This document shows positions 16,882 to 25,633 of a stretch of DNA of 64,000 bases, piece by piece (the first letter of the stretch is position 1; every line of letters starts with the position of its first letter). Below the pieces are notes generated by a model. The model ran no database searches. It saw only the letters and a program-made list of their open reading frames with translations, and was not told where the DNA came from. This DNA comes from Paraburkholderia silviterrae (GTDB lineage: Bacteria; Pseudomonadota; Gammaproteobacteria; Burkholderiales; Burkholderiaceae), in NCBI RefSeq assembly GCF_004353915.1, contig NZ_SMRP01000008.1:237324-301323 (forward strand). Direction: 5' to 3'. The translations under genes were made by a program, and so were the position numbers.

Positions 16882-19254
16882 ATGCCCTCGTCCGTTAGCC
16901 GATTGATCTCCGAAGCCGATGCCGCGAACGAAGCGCACGACGACGTGCGTGAGCTCGACAAGGTGCGCGAGGCCAGCGCGACGTCAGGCAGCGCGCGCGC
17001 TCGCGGGCGCGCCGCGGCGCTCGAGCCTTCGGATGCGGCGCTGCCCGCGGATCGCGAGGCTCAGGCGCCGAAGGCGTCGGCGCCGCGCAAACGCGCCGCC
17101 ACGAAGCCATCCGCCGATAAAGCCGCCGATAAAGCCGCTGATAAGGCCACGTCGAAAGACAAGCCCAAGCTCGCCAAAACCGCCGACCGCCTCGCCAAGC
17201 TCGGCCTCACGCGCGACATCGACCTCGTGCTGCATCTGCCGATGCGCTACGAAGACGAGACCACGCTCACGCCCATCGGCGAACTGTTGCCGGGCGGCGT
17301 GGCGCAGACCGAGGGCGTGGTGTTCGACAACGAGATCGCTTATCGCCCTCGCCGCCAGTTGCTCGTGAAGCTGCGCGACCACAACGGCGACGAACTGCAT
17401 CTGCGTTTTCTGAACTTCTACGGCTCGCAGGTCACGCAGATGGCTGTGGGCAAGCGTCTGCGCGTGCGTGGCGATGTACGCGGTGGCTTCTTCGGCATGG
17501 AGATGGTGCATCCGGCGGTGCGCGTGGTGGAGGGCGACACGCCGCTGCCGCAGGCGCTCACGCCGGTCTATCCGTCGACGGCGGGTGTGAGCCAGGCGTA
17601 TCTGCGCAAGGCGATCGACAACGCGCTCTCTCGGGCTTCGCTGCCCGAGTTGCTGCCCGAAGCCGTCGCGCACGAGTTCATGGCGCCGCTCAATCTGCCG
17701 CCGCTGATGGACGCGGTGAAGACGCTGCACCACCCGCCCATCGATGCCGACGAGCATGAGCTGATCGACGGCACGCACCCCGCATGGACGCGCATCAAGT
17801 TCGACGAGTTGCTCGCGCAGCAGCTCTCGCTCAAGCGCGCGCACGAGGAGCGTCGCACGCGCGCCGCGCCTGCGATGGCGCGCCACGTGGCCGGACGCGA
17901 TACCAGCACGGCATTGCTTGCGCGTCTGCGCGAAGCGCTGCCGTTCAAGCTCACGGGTGCGCAGGAGCGCGTGGTCGGGGAAATCGCGCACGACCTCGAA
18001 CAGCCGCATCCGATGCAGCGCCTGCTGCAAGGCGACGTGGGCAGCGGCAAGACCGTGGTGGCGGCGCTCGCCGCCGCGCAGGCCATCGACGCCGGCTATC
18101 AGGCCGCGCTCATGGCGCCCACCGAAATCCTCGCGGAACAGCACGCGCGCAAGCTGCGCGGCTGGCTCGAACCGCTCGGCGTGCAGGTGGCCTGGCTCTC
18201 GGGCAGCCTCAAGGCGAAGGAAAAGCGCGCCGCGATCGAAGCTGCGGCGCTCGGCACCGCGCAGCTCGTGATCGGCACGCACGCGATCATTCAGGACGCC
18301 GTGGAATTCGCGCGGCTCGGTCTCGTGATCGTCGACGAACAGCATCGCTTCGGCGTGGAGCAGCGCCTTGCGCTGCGCGCCAAGGCGCAAAACGCAAAGG
18401 CGCCGGAACACGGCGCCGCCGCGCGCGAGTTCCAGCCGCATCAACTGATGATGTCCGCGACGCCCATTCCGCGCACGCTCGCCATGACGTACTACGCGGA
18501 CCTCGACGTCTCCACCATCGACGAGTTGCCGCCCGGCCGCACGCCCATTCTCACGAAGCTCGTCTCCGACGCGCGCCGCGAAGAAGTGATCGCCCGCGTG
18601 CGCGCGGCGGCGCTCACGGGGCGCCAGATCTACTGGGTGTGTCCGCTGATCGAGGAAAGCGAGACGCTGCAGCTCCAGACCGCGGTAGAAACATACGAAA
18701 CGCTCGTGGCCGCGCTGCCGGAGCTCACGGTCGGGCTGGTCCACGGGCGCCTCGCGTCCGCGGACAAGGCTGCCGTCATGGACGCGTTCTCGCGCAACGA
18801 AGTGCAGCTGCTGGTTGCTACGACCGTGATCGAAGTGGGCGTGGACGTGCCCAACGCCTCGCTGATGGTGATCGAGCACGCCGAGCGCTTCGGGCTCGCG
18901 CAGCTGCACCAGCTGCGCGGGCGGGTGGGGCGCGGTACTGCGGCGTCGGTGTGCGTGCTGCTCTATACCGGGCCGCTTTCGCTCACGGGGCGCGCGCGTT
19001 TGCAAACCATGCGCGAGACCACCGACGGTTTCGAGATCGCGCGCCGCGATCTGGAGATTCGCGGCCCCGGCGAATTCCTCGGCGCACGTCAGTCGGGCGC
19101 GGCCATGCTGCGCTTCGCGAGCCTCGAAAACGACGCCTGGCTGATCGACCCCGCGCGCGACGCGGCGGAGTGCCTGCTGCGCGAGTGGCCCCACGTCGTC
19201 ATGCAGCATCTGAATCGCTGGCTCGGTGCGCGCGAGCAGTATCTGAAGGCTTAG
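16882..19254 (+). CDS. recG: ATP-dependent DNA helicase RecG
   Basis: With the ATG at 16882 the product is 790 residues, about 100 longer than E. coli RecG. The extra length is an N-terminal, low-complexity Ala/Lys/Arg region with KAADKAADKA repeats before the wedge domain, which begins near LAKLGLTRDIDLVLHLPMRYED. Helicase motifs include Walker A GDVGSGKT (about residue 385), the DEQH box in VDEQHRFGVEQR, MSATPIPRTLAM and QLRGRVGRG. RecG remodels stalled forks and branched DNA. No clear ribosome-binding site supports the start. oxyR follows in the same direction, an order I know from Burkholderia. Confidence 0.95.
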   Translation: MPSSVSRLISEADAANEAHDDVRELDKVREASATSGSARARGRAAALEPSDAALPADREAQAPKASAPRKRAATKPSADKAADKAADKATSKDKPKLAKTADRLAKLGLTRDIDLVLHLPMRYEDETTLTPIGELLPGGVAQTEGVVFDNEIAYRPRRQLLVKLRDHNGDELHLRFLNFYGSQVTQMAVGKRLRVRGDVRGGFFGMEMVHPAVRVVEGDTPLPQALTPVYPSTAGVSQAYLRKAIDNALSRASLPELLPEAVAHEFMAPLNLPPLMDAVKTLHHPPIDADEHELIDGTHPAWTRIKFDELLAQQLSLKRAHEERRTRAAPAMARHVAGRDTSTALLARLREALPFKLTGAQERVVGEIAHDLEQPHPMQRLLQGDVGSGKTVVAALAAAQAIDAGYQAALMAPTEILAEQHARKLRGWLEPLGVQVAWLSGSLKAKEKRAAIEAAALGTAQLVIGTHAIIQDAVEFARLGLVIVDEQHRFGVEQRLALRAKAQNAKAPEHGAAAREFQPHQLMMSATPIPRTLAMTYYADLDVSTIDELPPGRTPILTKLVSDARREEVIARVRAAALTGRQIYWVCPLIEESETLQLQTAVETYETLVAALPELTVGLVHGRLASADKAAVMDAFSRNEVQLLVATTVIEVGVDVPNASLMVIEHAERFGLAQLHQLRGRVGRGTAASVCVLLYTGPLSLTGRARLQTMRETTDGFEIARRDLEIRGPGEFLGARQSGAAMLRFASLENDAWLIDPARDAAECLLREWPHVVMQHLNRWLGAREQYLKA

Positions 19255-19398
19255 CGTCCGCTTACCGCATCCGGTGGCCAGGGCGCCACGCTGTCAGCGC
19301 AAAAGCTGCAAGCGCGGAACCTGTGCGCCGCTACGCCGTCTGACCCCTCATGTGATCCCGCCCCGCATAGGGGCGTTGATTATTGGCGAATCGCTGCC

Positions 19399-19421
19399 AT
19401 AGGTGTATAAGTACAAACTAT
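19399..19421 (+). promoter_or_regulatory. Possible LysR-type site and promoter ahead of oxyR
   Basis: ATAG at 19399 and CTAT at 19418 form a short dyad over a TATAAG sequence, about 33 bases before the oxyR start. LysR regulators commonly bind such dyads and OxyR autoregulates in several species. The spacing does not fit the full OxyR consensus, so this is tentative. Confidence 0.25.
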
Positions 19422-19453
19422 TGATTCACCCTTTTTGATTGGTCCCCAAAGAA

Positions 19454-20413
19454 ATGACGCTCACTGAATTGAAATACATCGTTGCGGTTGCCCGCGAGCG
19501 CCACTTCGGCCGGGCCGCCGAGGCGTGCTTCGTGAGCCAGCCGACGCTCTCGGTCGCGATCAAGAAGCTCGAAGACGAGCTGAACGTACAGATTTTCGAG
19601 CGCGGCACGAGTGAAGTCAGCGTGACTCCCATCGGCGAGCAGATCGTGACGCAGGCGCAGCGCGTGCTCGAGCAGACGCTCGCGATCAAGGAAATCGCCA
19701 AGCAGGGCAAGGACCCGCTCGTCGGTCCCCTGCGCCTGGGCGTGATCTACACGATCGGGCCGTATTTGCTGCCCACGCTCGTCAAGCAGATGATCAAGCG
19801 CGTCCCGCAGATGCCGCTGATGCTGCAGGAGAACTACACGCTCAAGCTGATCGAGCTGCTCAAGCAGGGCGAGATCGACGTGGCGATCATGGCGCTGCCG
19901 TTTCCCGAAACCGGGCTCACGCTGCGCGCGCTCTACGACGAGCCGTTCGTGGTCGCGCTCCCTTCGGGCCACGCGTGGGAGCAGCGCGAGAAGATCGACC
20001 CGGATGACCTCAAGCAGGAAACCATGCTGCTGCTTGGCAGCGGCCATTGCTTCCGCGATCACGTGCTGGGCGTGTGCCCCGAGCTCATGCGCTTTTCGCA
20101 GAACGCCGACGGCATTCAAAAGACCTTCGAAGGCTCGTCGCTGGAGACCATCCGCCACATGGTGGCGAGCGGCGTGGGCATTACGGTGCTGCCGCGCATG
20201 TCCGTGACGGAAGTGAAGCCGCATGCGGGCGGCGTGGATTCGGGGCTGCTCTCGTACGTGCCGTTCGACGAGCCGGTGCCGGACCGCCGCGTCGTGCTCG
20301 CGTGGCGCAAGAGCTTCACGCGCATGCCGGCGATCGAGGCCATTGTCGATGCGATTCACGCCTGCGAGCTGCCGGGCGTGAAGAAGGTCGAGGCGCCTGC
20401 CGAGGTGGCTTGA
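19454..20413 (+). CDS. oxyR: Hydrogen-peroxide sensing transcriptional regulator OxyR
   Basis: The product has 319 residues from the ATG at 19454 (MTLTELKYIVAVARERHFGR). A LysR helix-turn-helix occupies about residues 1-60 (RAAEACFVSQPTLSVAIKKLE), followed by the sensor domain. The redox cysteines are present at the classical positions: C199 in GSGHCFRD and C208 in GVCPELM. These form the disulfide that activates OxyR. A catalase and a dps gene, typical OxyR targets, follow within 4 kb. Confidence 0.95.
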   Translation: MTLTELKYIVAVARERHFGRAAEACFVSQPTLSVAIKKLEDELNVQIFERGTSEVSVTPIGEQIVTQAQRVLEQTLAIKEIAKQGKDPLVGPLRLGVIYTIGPYLLPTLVKQMIKRVPQMPLMLQENYTLKLIELLKQGEIDVAIMALPFPETGLTLRALYDEPFVVALPSGHAWEQREKIDPDDLKQETMLLLGSGHCFRDHVLGVCPELMRFSQNADGIQKTFEGSSLETIRHMVASGVGITVLPRMSVTEVKPHAGGVDSGLLSYVPFDEPVPDRRVVLAWRKSFTRMPAIEAIVDAIHACELPGVKKVEAPAEVA

Positions 20414-20436
20414 GGGATGCGATGTTCGGGCTGCAC

Positions 20437-20468
20437 GAGTGAGGCAGGGCTTGCGTCCGGCCTCACTC
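20437..20468. terminator. Hairpin between convergent oxyR and lipoprotein genes
   Basis: GAGTGAGGC (20437-20445) pairs perfectly with 20460-20468 across a 14-base loop. It lies between two convergent stops and could terminate either transcript, though neither side has a T-run. Confidence 0.45.
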
Positions 20469-20474
20469 ATGGGC

Positions 20475-21266
20475 TTACTGGGCGTAGCCGGTCATCGTGT
20501 AGTTGTTGAATGGAACTGGGCCACTCGAATTGCCCTTGACTGAGTCCGGGAAAAAGTAATACGTCTTTCCGGCAGTTATTGGCAGCATCATTGATGTTCC
20601 GGATGTGTAGGCCCGGCTGAAATCTGTCAGAGATTCAGTCTCCAGAAGTTGCGCGTTACCGTCACCGGCGGTGAGTGATACGCCGAGCTGCGATGCCCCC
20701 GCAGGTACATTGAAAGTAAAGTAGACCCTGTTCGCCGGTCCACTCAGCCCGGACATGGGCTCGCCAATATTGAGCGGAATGACCTGGTTGGGCTGCGGAC
20801 CCGCAAAGGTGTTCAGCGTGACGTTGCTATACGACGATCGCGTGCCGATCAGGATGTAGATCGTTTTCGTCGCGGTGAGCGGTGCGAACGCCCACTGGCA
20901 GGTGCGACTGCTCACGCAAATCATGTCACTACTCCCGGACCCGAAATTTGGGTCGGAACTGAGCGTGACGGCCGGGCTGCCGGTTCCTCCCGCCGCTTCG
21001 ATCTTGACGGCAGTCGTGCCCACGGGCAGTGTCAGCGCAAAACGTGGTTCGGTCTCTCCTGCCGAGAGTGACAGATTCGAAGCGGATTGGCCGGGCTGGA
21101 TCGTTGTGGGAAATGGGCTGTAGGCGCTCTTCGCCGTCGCTTTCGCGACGGCATCTATTGCATCCGATCCGCCACCACAAGCAGTCACGACGAACGAACC
21201 GCAAAGTGCTGCCGCAAGCGCCATGGGGCGTATGCCCGAAAATGAGCGTTGTTCGGTGTATTTCAT
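20475..21266 (-). CDS. Lipoprotein with pre-peptidase C-terminal-like beta domains
   Basis: The start at 21266 is supported by AAGGAGT six bases upstream; the product is 263 residues. A signal peptide ends in FVVTACGGG, a lipobox. The rest is Ser/Thr/Gly-rich and beta-predicted, with two similar segments: EPRFALTLPVGTTAVKIEAAGG and RVYFTFNVPAGASQLGVSLTAGDG. These resemble PPC domains, which accompany secreted proteases and binding proteins, but no enzyme domain is present. Composition is less GC-rich than its neighbours, and it interrupts oxyR and the catalase gene. The function is unknown. Confidence 0.7.
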   Translation of the reverse strand: MKYTEQRSFSGIRPMALAAALCGSFVVTACGGGSDAIDAVAKATAKSAYSPFPTTIQPGQSASNLSLSAGETEPRFALTLPVGTTAVKIEAAGGTGSPAVTLSSDPNFGSGSSDMICVSSRTCQWAFAPLTATKTIYILIGTRSSYSNVTLNTFAGPQPNQVIPLNIGEPMSGLSGPANRVYFTFNVPAGASQLGVSLTAGDGNAQLLETESLTDFSRAYTSGTSMMLPITAGKTYYFFPDSVKGNSSGPVPFNNYTMTGYAQ

Positions 21267-21465
21267 CAATACTCCTTATTAAATATTATTGACTCTCAGG
21301 TTCATTTCGCCTATCAGGCGAACCCTTTGCCGATCGGAGTTGTAAAAAACTTTCGACCCCAGATTGACCTTCTCGAAGGTATTAGTGGTGCTGCCGACGT
21401 GTCAATCGGAAGGTCGGTGAAGGACGCGCTGGGACAAAGACGCGTATGACCCCAATAAATCTCGC

Positions 21466-21519
21466 CTATACGATAGATTAAAATAATCAAATTACTATAA
21501 TTGATAGTTATTGATATAG
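21466..21519 (+). promoter_or_regulatory. AT-rich presumptive promoter/operator region of the catalase unit
   Basis: In an otherwise GC-rich region this stretch carries several CTAT and ATAG tetramers (21466, 21473, 21495, 21504, 21516), the building blocks of OxyR sites. Spacing is irregular relative to the ATAG-N7-CTAT consensus. It lies about 40-95 bases upstream of the small ORF at 21561 and 250-300 upstream of katA. Regulation by OxyR is inferred from the neighbourhood. Confidence 0.35.
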
Positions 21520-21560
21520 TCTCTCCAACCGATCCACCCCGAGATCAACTGGAGAAAGCG

Positions 21561-21680
21561 ATGCAAACCAACGTTCCGAATACCGCCGCCGCCACCAGCA
21601 CCAACGCTCCAGCGCGCGTCGTTACGAGCCTGCGCACGGTCGCGTTTTCGTTGCTCGTCGACCGGGCGCTGTCGGCCTGA
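21561..21680 (+). CDS. Small 39-residue ORF upstream of catalase
   Basis: An ATG preceded by GGAGAAAG opens a 39-codon frame ending in TGA at 21680. The product is Thr/Ala/Asn-rich at the start (MQTNVPNTAAATSTNAPARV) and ends with a short hydrophobic stretch (TVAFSLLVDRALSA). It sits 86 bp ahead of katA on the likely same transcript. I do not recognise it; it could be a real small protein or a leader ORF affecting catalase translation. Confidence 0.4.
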   Translation: MQTNVPNTAAATSTNAPARVVTSLRTVAFSLLVDRALSA

Positions 21681-21766
21681 AGGCGCCGGCTGGCGCGTAC
21701 CCGCCAGCTTCCCCGCACCGAACGCCGCTTCGCCGCACCGATCACCGCTCTTATCAGGAGTCCAGA

Positions 21767-23224
21767 ATGACCGACCGTACCCTTACCTCCGCAGCAGGCG
21801 CACCCGTCGTCGACAACCAGAACTCGCTCACCGCCGGCTCGCGCGGCCCGGTCATGTTGCAGGACGTGTGGCTCATCGAAAAGCTCGCGCACTTCGACCG
21901 TGAAGTGATTCCCGAGCGCCGCGTGCACGCGAAGGGCTCGGGCGCGTTCGGCACGCTCGAGGTCACGCACGATATCTCGCGCTACACGAAGGCCAAGGTG
22001 TTCAGCGAAGTCGGCAAGCAAACGCCGCTCTTCATGCGCTTTTCGACGGTTGCGGGCGAGCGTGGCGCCGCCGACGCCGAGCGCGACGTGCGCGGCTTCT
22101 CGATCAAGTTCTACACGGAAGAAGGCAATTGGGACGTCGTCGGCAACAACACGCCGGTGTTCTTCATCCGCGATCCGCTCAAGTTCCCGGACTTCATCCA
22201 TACGCAAAAGCGCGACCCGCGCACGAACCTGCGCAACAACGTCGCGGCGTGGGACTTCTGGGCGCTCCATCCGGAGTCGCTGCATCAGGTCACGATTCTT
22301 ATGAGCGATCGCGGCATTCCGAAAAACTACCGGCAGCAGCACGGCTTCGGCTCGCACACGTTTTCGTTCATCAACGCGAATAACGAGCGCTTCTACGTGA
22401 AGTTCCACTTCAAGTCGGCGCAGGGCGTGCAGAACTACACCGACGCCGAAGCGGCGCAGGTGGTCGCGCAGGACCGCGAATCGGCGCAGCGCGATCTCTA
22501 CGACGAGATCGAGAAGGGCAACTTCCCGAAATGGCATTTCCGCATTCAGGTGATGCCCGAGGCCGATGCCGCGAAGGTGCCGTACAACCCGTTCGACATC
22601 ACGAAGGTGTGGCCGCACAAGGATTACCCGCTGATCGACGTGGGTACGATCGAGCTGAACCGCAATCCGGAGAATTATTTCGCGGATGTCGAGCAGGCCG
22701 CCTTTACGCCCGCGAACGTGGTGCCGGGAATCGGCTTCTCGCCGGACCGTCTGCTGCAGGGGCGTTTGTTCTCGTATGGCGATACGCAGCGCTATCGGCT
22801 CGGCGTCAACCATCACCAGATTCCGGTGAATGCGCCGCGCTGTCCGTTCCACTCGTTTCACCGTGACGGCGCGCTGCGTACCGACGGCAACCTCGGCGGC
22901 ACCGTGAACTACGAGCCTAGCCGCACGGGCGACTTTGCGCAGCGTCCGCAGGCCGGCGAGCCGGCGCTCGCAGCGGGTGCGGTCGATCACTACGATCACC
23001 GCGAGGACGACGATTACTACAGCCAGCCGGGCGCGCTGTTTCGCCTGTTCGATGCGGGGCAGCGCGAACGACTCTTCGCGAATATCGCGCGCGCCATCGC
23101 GGGCGTGCCGGACGAGATCGTGCAACAGCAGATCGAGCATTTCCGCCGCGCCGATCCGGCGTACGCGCAAGGCGTGATCGCGGCGATTGCCGCGTTCGCC
23201 GAGGTGCAGAAGGTTGCGAAGTAA
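21767..23224 (+). CDS. katA: Catalase (small-subunit, heme)
   Basis: The 485-residue length fits clade 3 small-subunit catalases. Active-site residues are visible: distal His54 in RRVHAKGSGAFG, Asn127 in VVGNNTP and the proximal heme ligand Tyr337 in RLFSYGDTQRYRLG. The protein dismutates hydrogen peroxide in the cytoplasm; without a signal peptide it is not exported. AGGAG precedes the ATG. Location between oxyR and dps suggests peroxide-inducible expression. The gene symbol follows family usage. Confidence 0.95.
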   Translation: MTDRTLTSAAGAPVVDNQNSLTAGSRGPVMLQDVWLIEKLAHFDREVIPERRVHAKGSGAFGTLEVTHDISRYTKAKVFSEVGKQTPLFMRFSTVAGERGAADAERDVRGFSIKFYTEEGNWDVVGNNTPVFFIRDPLKFPDFIHTQKRDPRTNLRNNVAAWDFWALHPESLHQVTILMSDRGIPKNYRQQHGFGSHTFSFINANNERFYVKFHFKSAQGVQNYTDAEAAQVVAQDRESAQRDLYDEIEKGNFPKWHFRIQVMPEADAAKVPYNPFDITKVWPHKDYPLIDVGTIELNRNPENYFADVEQAAFTPANVVPGIGFSPDRLLQGRLFSYGDTQRYRLGVNHHQIPVNAPRCPFHSFHRDGALRTDGNLGGTVNYEPSRTGDFAQRPQAGEPALAAGAVDHYDHREDDDYYSQPGALFRLFDAGQRERLFANIARAIAGVPDEIVQQQIEHFRRADPAYAQGVIAAIAAFAEVQKVAK

Positions 23225-23390
23225 GCGGTGGAACAAGCAGTGAAACAAGCGGCGCAACGTTGCGTCGGGCACATGGCCGCCGTCTGCGGGCAGGGCGAAC
23301 ACACGCACGCAGGCAATACAGGAAGTCGCGGCGGTGGCGCCCAGGCGCGCTACCGCTGAGGCAACGTCAAGCTTTGCATGGGAGTGCGAA

Positions 23391-23532
23391 GCATGGGACC
23401 GCGCTAAGAGCTTTGCTTCAAGTGCGGTCGACCACGAAGCAAGGGGCCGCACTAAGAGCTTTGCATGGGACCGGAGTAAGTGCTGAAGCACTAACTCCGG
23501 TCGACAGCTAAAGCGCTAAGTGCGGTCGACAG
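23391..23532. repeat. Nested palindromic repeat cluster between katA and dps
   Basis: At least three related hairpin units lie here. One (23463-23508) is the GGAGTAAGTGCTGAAGCACT-type element also found at 16691. It is nested inside a second dyad: 23447-23462 (GCCGCACTAAGAGCTT) pairs imperfectly with AAGCGCTAAGTGCGGT at 23511-23526. A third unit at 23391-23432 has the same GCATGGGACC start and GGTCGAC end. The surrounding gap 23225-23542 has no other supported gene. Confidence 0.75.
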
Positions 23533-23542
23533 GAGCACGAAC

Positions 23543-23719
23543 ATGACCAGGACGATGACGATGACACTCAAGACCGTGGGCCCGGGCCGCGCAGCCGCAA
23601 TGGCGCGCACGCGCGCCGAGGGTACGCAGGTGGTGCGCCGCGTAGTGGGCTTCGCGATCGTGGCGAGCGGCTTCGTGGCACTCGCCACGCAAGGGCTCGC
23701 ACACTTGATGGGCCATTGA
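23543..23719 (+). CDS. Small predicted membrane protein between katA and dps
   Basis: AGGAG eight bases before the ATG opens a 58-residue frame. The N-terminal 35 residues are basic and Thr/Arg-rich, followed by one hydrophobic helix (VVGFAIVASGFVALATQGLA) and a short tail ending in MGH. It lies directly after the nested repeats and 174 bp before dps. No family recognised; the strong ribosome-binding site and single helix favour a real small membrane protein. Confidence 0.45.
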   Translation: MTRTMTMTLKTVGPGRAAAMARTRAEGTQVVRRVVGFAIVASGFVALATQGLAHLMGH

Positions 23720-23893
23720 GCCCGTACGGCCCTGCACGTTGCATCTGGCGTACCGAATCGAAGGGCCGGGTGAGCAGCCGCACGAAATGATTACGCTACA
23801 GCGCCCCTCCGATCTGACGTTCGCGTGTCGCGGGCCGCATCGGCACGGCCGCATTGAAAGACCGGTAGTTTTTTTGCCAAAAAAGGAGTTCGC

Positions 23894-24382
23894 ATGGACA
23901 AGAAATCTGTTGTGCAGCACGTGAATATCGGCATTAGCGACCACGACCGCGAGAAGATCGCGCAAGGGCTCTCGCGCCTGCTCGCGGACACCTACACGCT
24001 GTATCTGAAGACGCACAATTTCCATTGGAACGTCACGGGGCCGATGTTCAACACGCTCCATCTGATGTTCGAGACGCAGTACAACGAGCTGTCGCTGGCT
24101 GTGGACGCCATTGCCGAGCGCATCCGCGCGCTGGGCGTGCACGCGCCGGGAACCTACAAGGATTTCGCGAAGCTCTCGTCGATTCCGGAAGCCGATGGCG
24201 TGCCGGCCGCTGAAGACATGATTCGCCAGCTCGTGGAAGGTCAGGAAGCCGTCGTGCGCACCGCGCGTGCGATCTTCCCGTCGACGGAGGCCGCCAACGA
24301 CGAGCCGACCGCCGACCTGCTCACGCAGCGCATGCAGACGCACGAGAAGACGGCGTGGATGCTGCGCTCGATGCTGGCGTGA
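23894..24382 (+). CDS. dps: DNA-protecting ferritin-like protein Dps
   Basis: The 162-residue protein has the Dps ferroxidase signature THNFHWNVTGPMFNTLHLMFETQYNEL, giving the inter-subunit di-iron site (His, His, Asp/Glu). Dps forms dodecamers that oxidise iron with hydrogen peroxide, store it and shield DNA. AAAGGAG precedes the ATG. Neighbouring oxyR and katA make a coherent peroxide-defence group. A terminator follows about 90 bases after the stop. Confidence 0.95.
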   Translation: MDKKSVVQHVNIGISDHDREKIAQGLSRLLADTYTLYLKTHNFHWNVTGPMFNTLHLMFETQYNELSLAVDAIAERIRALGVHAPGTYKDFAKLSSIPEADGVPAAEDMIRQLVEGQEAVVRTARAIFPSTEAANDEPTADLLTQRMQTHEKTAWMLRSMLA

Positions 24383-24474
24383 TACTGGCTTGATGCCTGC
24401 CTGCCGGCACAGGGTGGGGTTACGCGCTCTCACGCCTTCGTGTTTTCGCATCGGTGCGGCGACTGATGTGCCAA

Positions 24475-24505
24475 GCCCGCTGGCAGGTCCGGCGGGCATT
24501 TTTTT
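24475..24505 (+). terminator. Intrinsic terminator after dps
   Basis: GCCCGC at 24475-24480 pairs with 24492-24497, with an inner GG/CC extension, followed by a run of seven T. The remaining gap up to ubiA (24383-24681) contains degenerate CATCGCGCC repeats around 24544-24595 and no gene. Confidence 0.75.
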
Positions 24506-24648
24506 GCGGCGTGGCGTGTTTCACGGCGTGCTCATTGTGCCAACCCATCGCGCCCATGCATCGGGCCCACTCATCGCGCCCGCCCATCGCGCCCGAATTT
24601 CCGCCCACGACGATGATGACCCGGCGGCGAAGCACCTCGGCTCTCGCC

Positions 24649-24654
24649 TACAAT
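24649..24654 (+). promoter_or_regulatory. Likely -10 element for ubiA
   Basis: TACAAT lies 28 bases before the ubiA ATG; no good -35 is visible at the standard distance. It argues that the ubiA start is at 24682 rather than at an in-frame codon farther upstream. Confidence 0.4.
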
Positions 24655-24681
24655 AGCGGCATCGTTTTTCGCGCTCCCATC

Positions 24682-25545
24682 ATGTTCGCCCGACTCCCGC
24701 TCTATCTGCGGCTCGTCCGCATGGACAAGCCGATCGGCAGCCTGCTGCTGCTGTGGCCGACGCTCAACGCGCTGTGGATCGCCTCGAATGGCCATCCCTC
24801 GCTGTCTCTGCTCCTCATCTTCACGGTGGGCACGGTGCTCATGCGTTCGGCGGGCTGCGCGATCAACGATTACGCCGATCGCGACTTCGACCGCCACGTG
24901 AAGCGCACGGCCGAGCGCCCCATCACCTCGGGCCGCATCCGCGCATGGGAGGCGGTCGCGATTGCGGTTGCGCTCGCGTTCGTCTCGTTCCTGCTGATCC
25001 TGCCGCTCAATGCGCTCACCAAGCAGCTTTCGGTGGTGGCGCTGTTTGTGGCAGGCTCGTATCCGTTCACGAAGCGCTTTTTCGCGATTCCTCAGGCGTA
25101 TCTGGGTATCGCGTTCGGCTTCGGCATTCCGATGGCATTCGCCGCCGTTCAGGACCATGTGCCGATGCTCGCGTGGATCATGCTGGTGGCGAACGTGTTC
25201 TGGTCGGTGGCCTACGACACCGAATACGCGATGGTCGACCGCGACGACGACATCAAGATCGGCATCCGCACGTCGGCGCTCACCTTCGGCCGTTTCGACG
25301 TGCTGGCGATCATGCTCTGCTACGCGCTCACGCTCGGCATCTACGTCTGGGTGGGCGTGACGCTGCGCTTGGGCGTGCTGTACTGGCTGGGCTGGGCGGC
25401 GGCGGCAGGTTGCGCGATCTATCACTACACGCTCATCAAGGACCGCGAGCGCATGCCGTGCTTCGCGGCGTTCCGCCACAATAACTGGCTGGGCGGCGCG
25501 CTCTTCGTCGGGATTGCGGCGCACTACGCCGCCGCGGGGATGTAA
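24682..25545 (+). CDS. ubiA: 4-hydroxybenzoate polyprenyltransferase
   Basis: Starting at MFARLPLYLRLVRMDKPIG, the product is 287 residues with multiple membrane helices. Both Asp-rich metal-binding motifs are present: NDYADRDFDRHVKRT near residue 71 and the second, DTEYAMVDRDDDIKIG, near residue 187. It prenylates 4-hydroxybenzoate in ubiquinone synthesis at the inner membrane. It is a single-gene unit bounded by a -10 element and a strong terminator. Confidence 0.96.
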   Translation: MFARLPLYLRLVRMDKPIGSLLLLWPTLNALWIASNGHPSLSLLLIFTVGTVLMRSAGCAINDYADRDFDRHVKRTAERPITSGRIRAWEAVAIAVALAFVSFLLILPLNALTKQLSVVALFVAGSYPFTKRFFAIPQAYLGIAFGFGIPMAFAAVQDHVPMLAWIMLVANVFWSVAYDTEYAMVDRDDDIKIGIRTSALTFGRFDVLAIMLCYALTLGIYVWVGVTLRLGVLYWLGWAAAAGCAIYHYTLIKDRERMPCFAAFRHNNWLGGALFVGIAAHYAAAGM

Positions 25546-25571
25546 GCGATCCGGCTGCGCCGGGAGCAGTC

Positions 25572-25603
25572 GTAAAAAAAGCGCCTTTGGGCGCTTTTTT
25601 TAC
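25572..25603 (+). terminator. Intrinsic terminator after ubiA
   Basis: Arms 25572-25585 and 25590-25603 form a perfect 14-bp stem with a 4-base loop and A/T-run flanks; likely works in both directions between convergent ubiA and proC. Confidence 0.9.
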
Positions 25604-25633
25604 GTGCGCGACGCGGCAACGCACGTCGCATGC

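Noticed and set aside
19439..19453. Upstream TTG start for oxyR
   Set aside because: The ATG at 19454 gives the conserved MTLTELKYIV start and puts the redox cysteines at 199 and 208 exactly.
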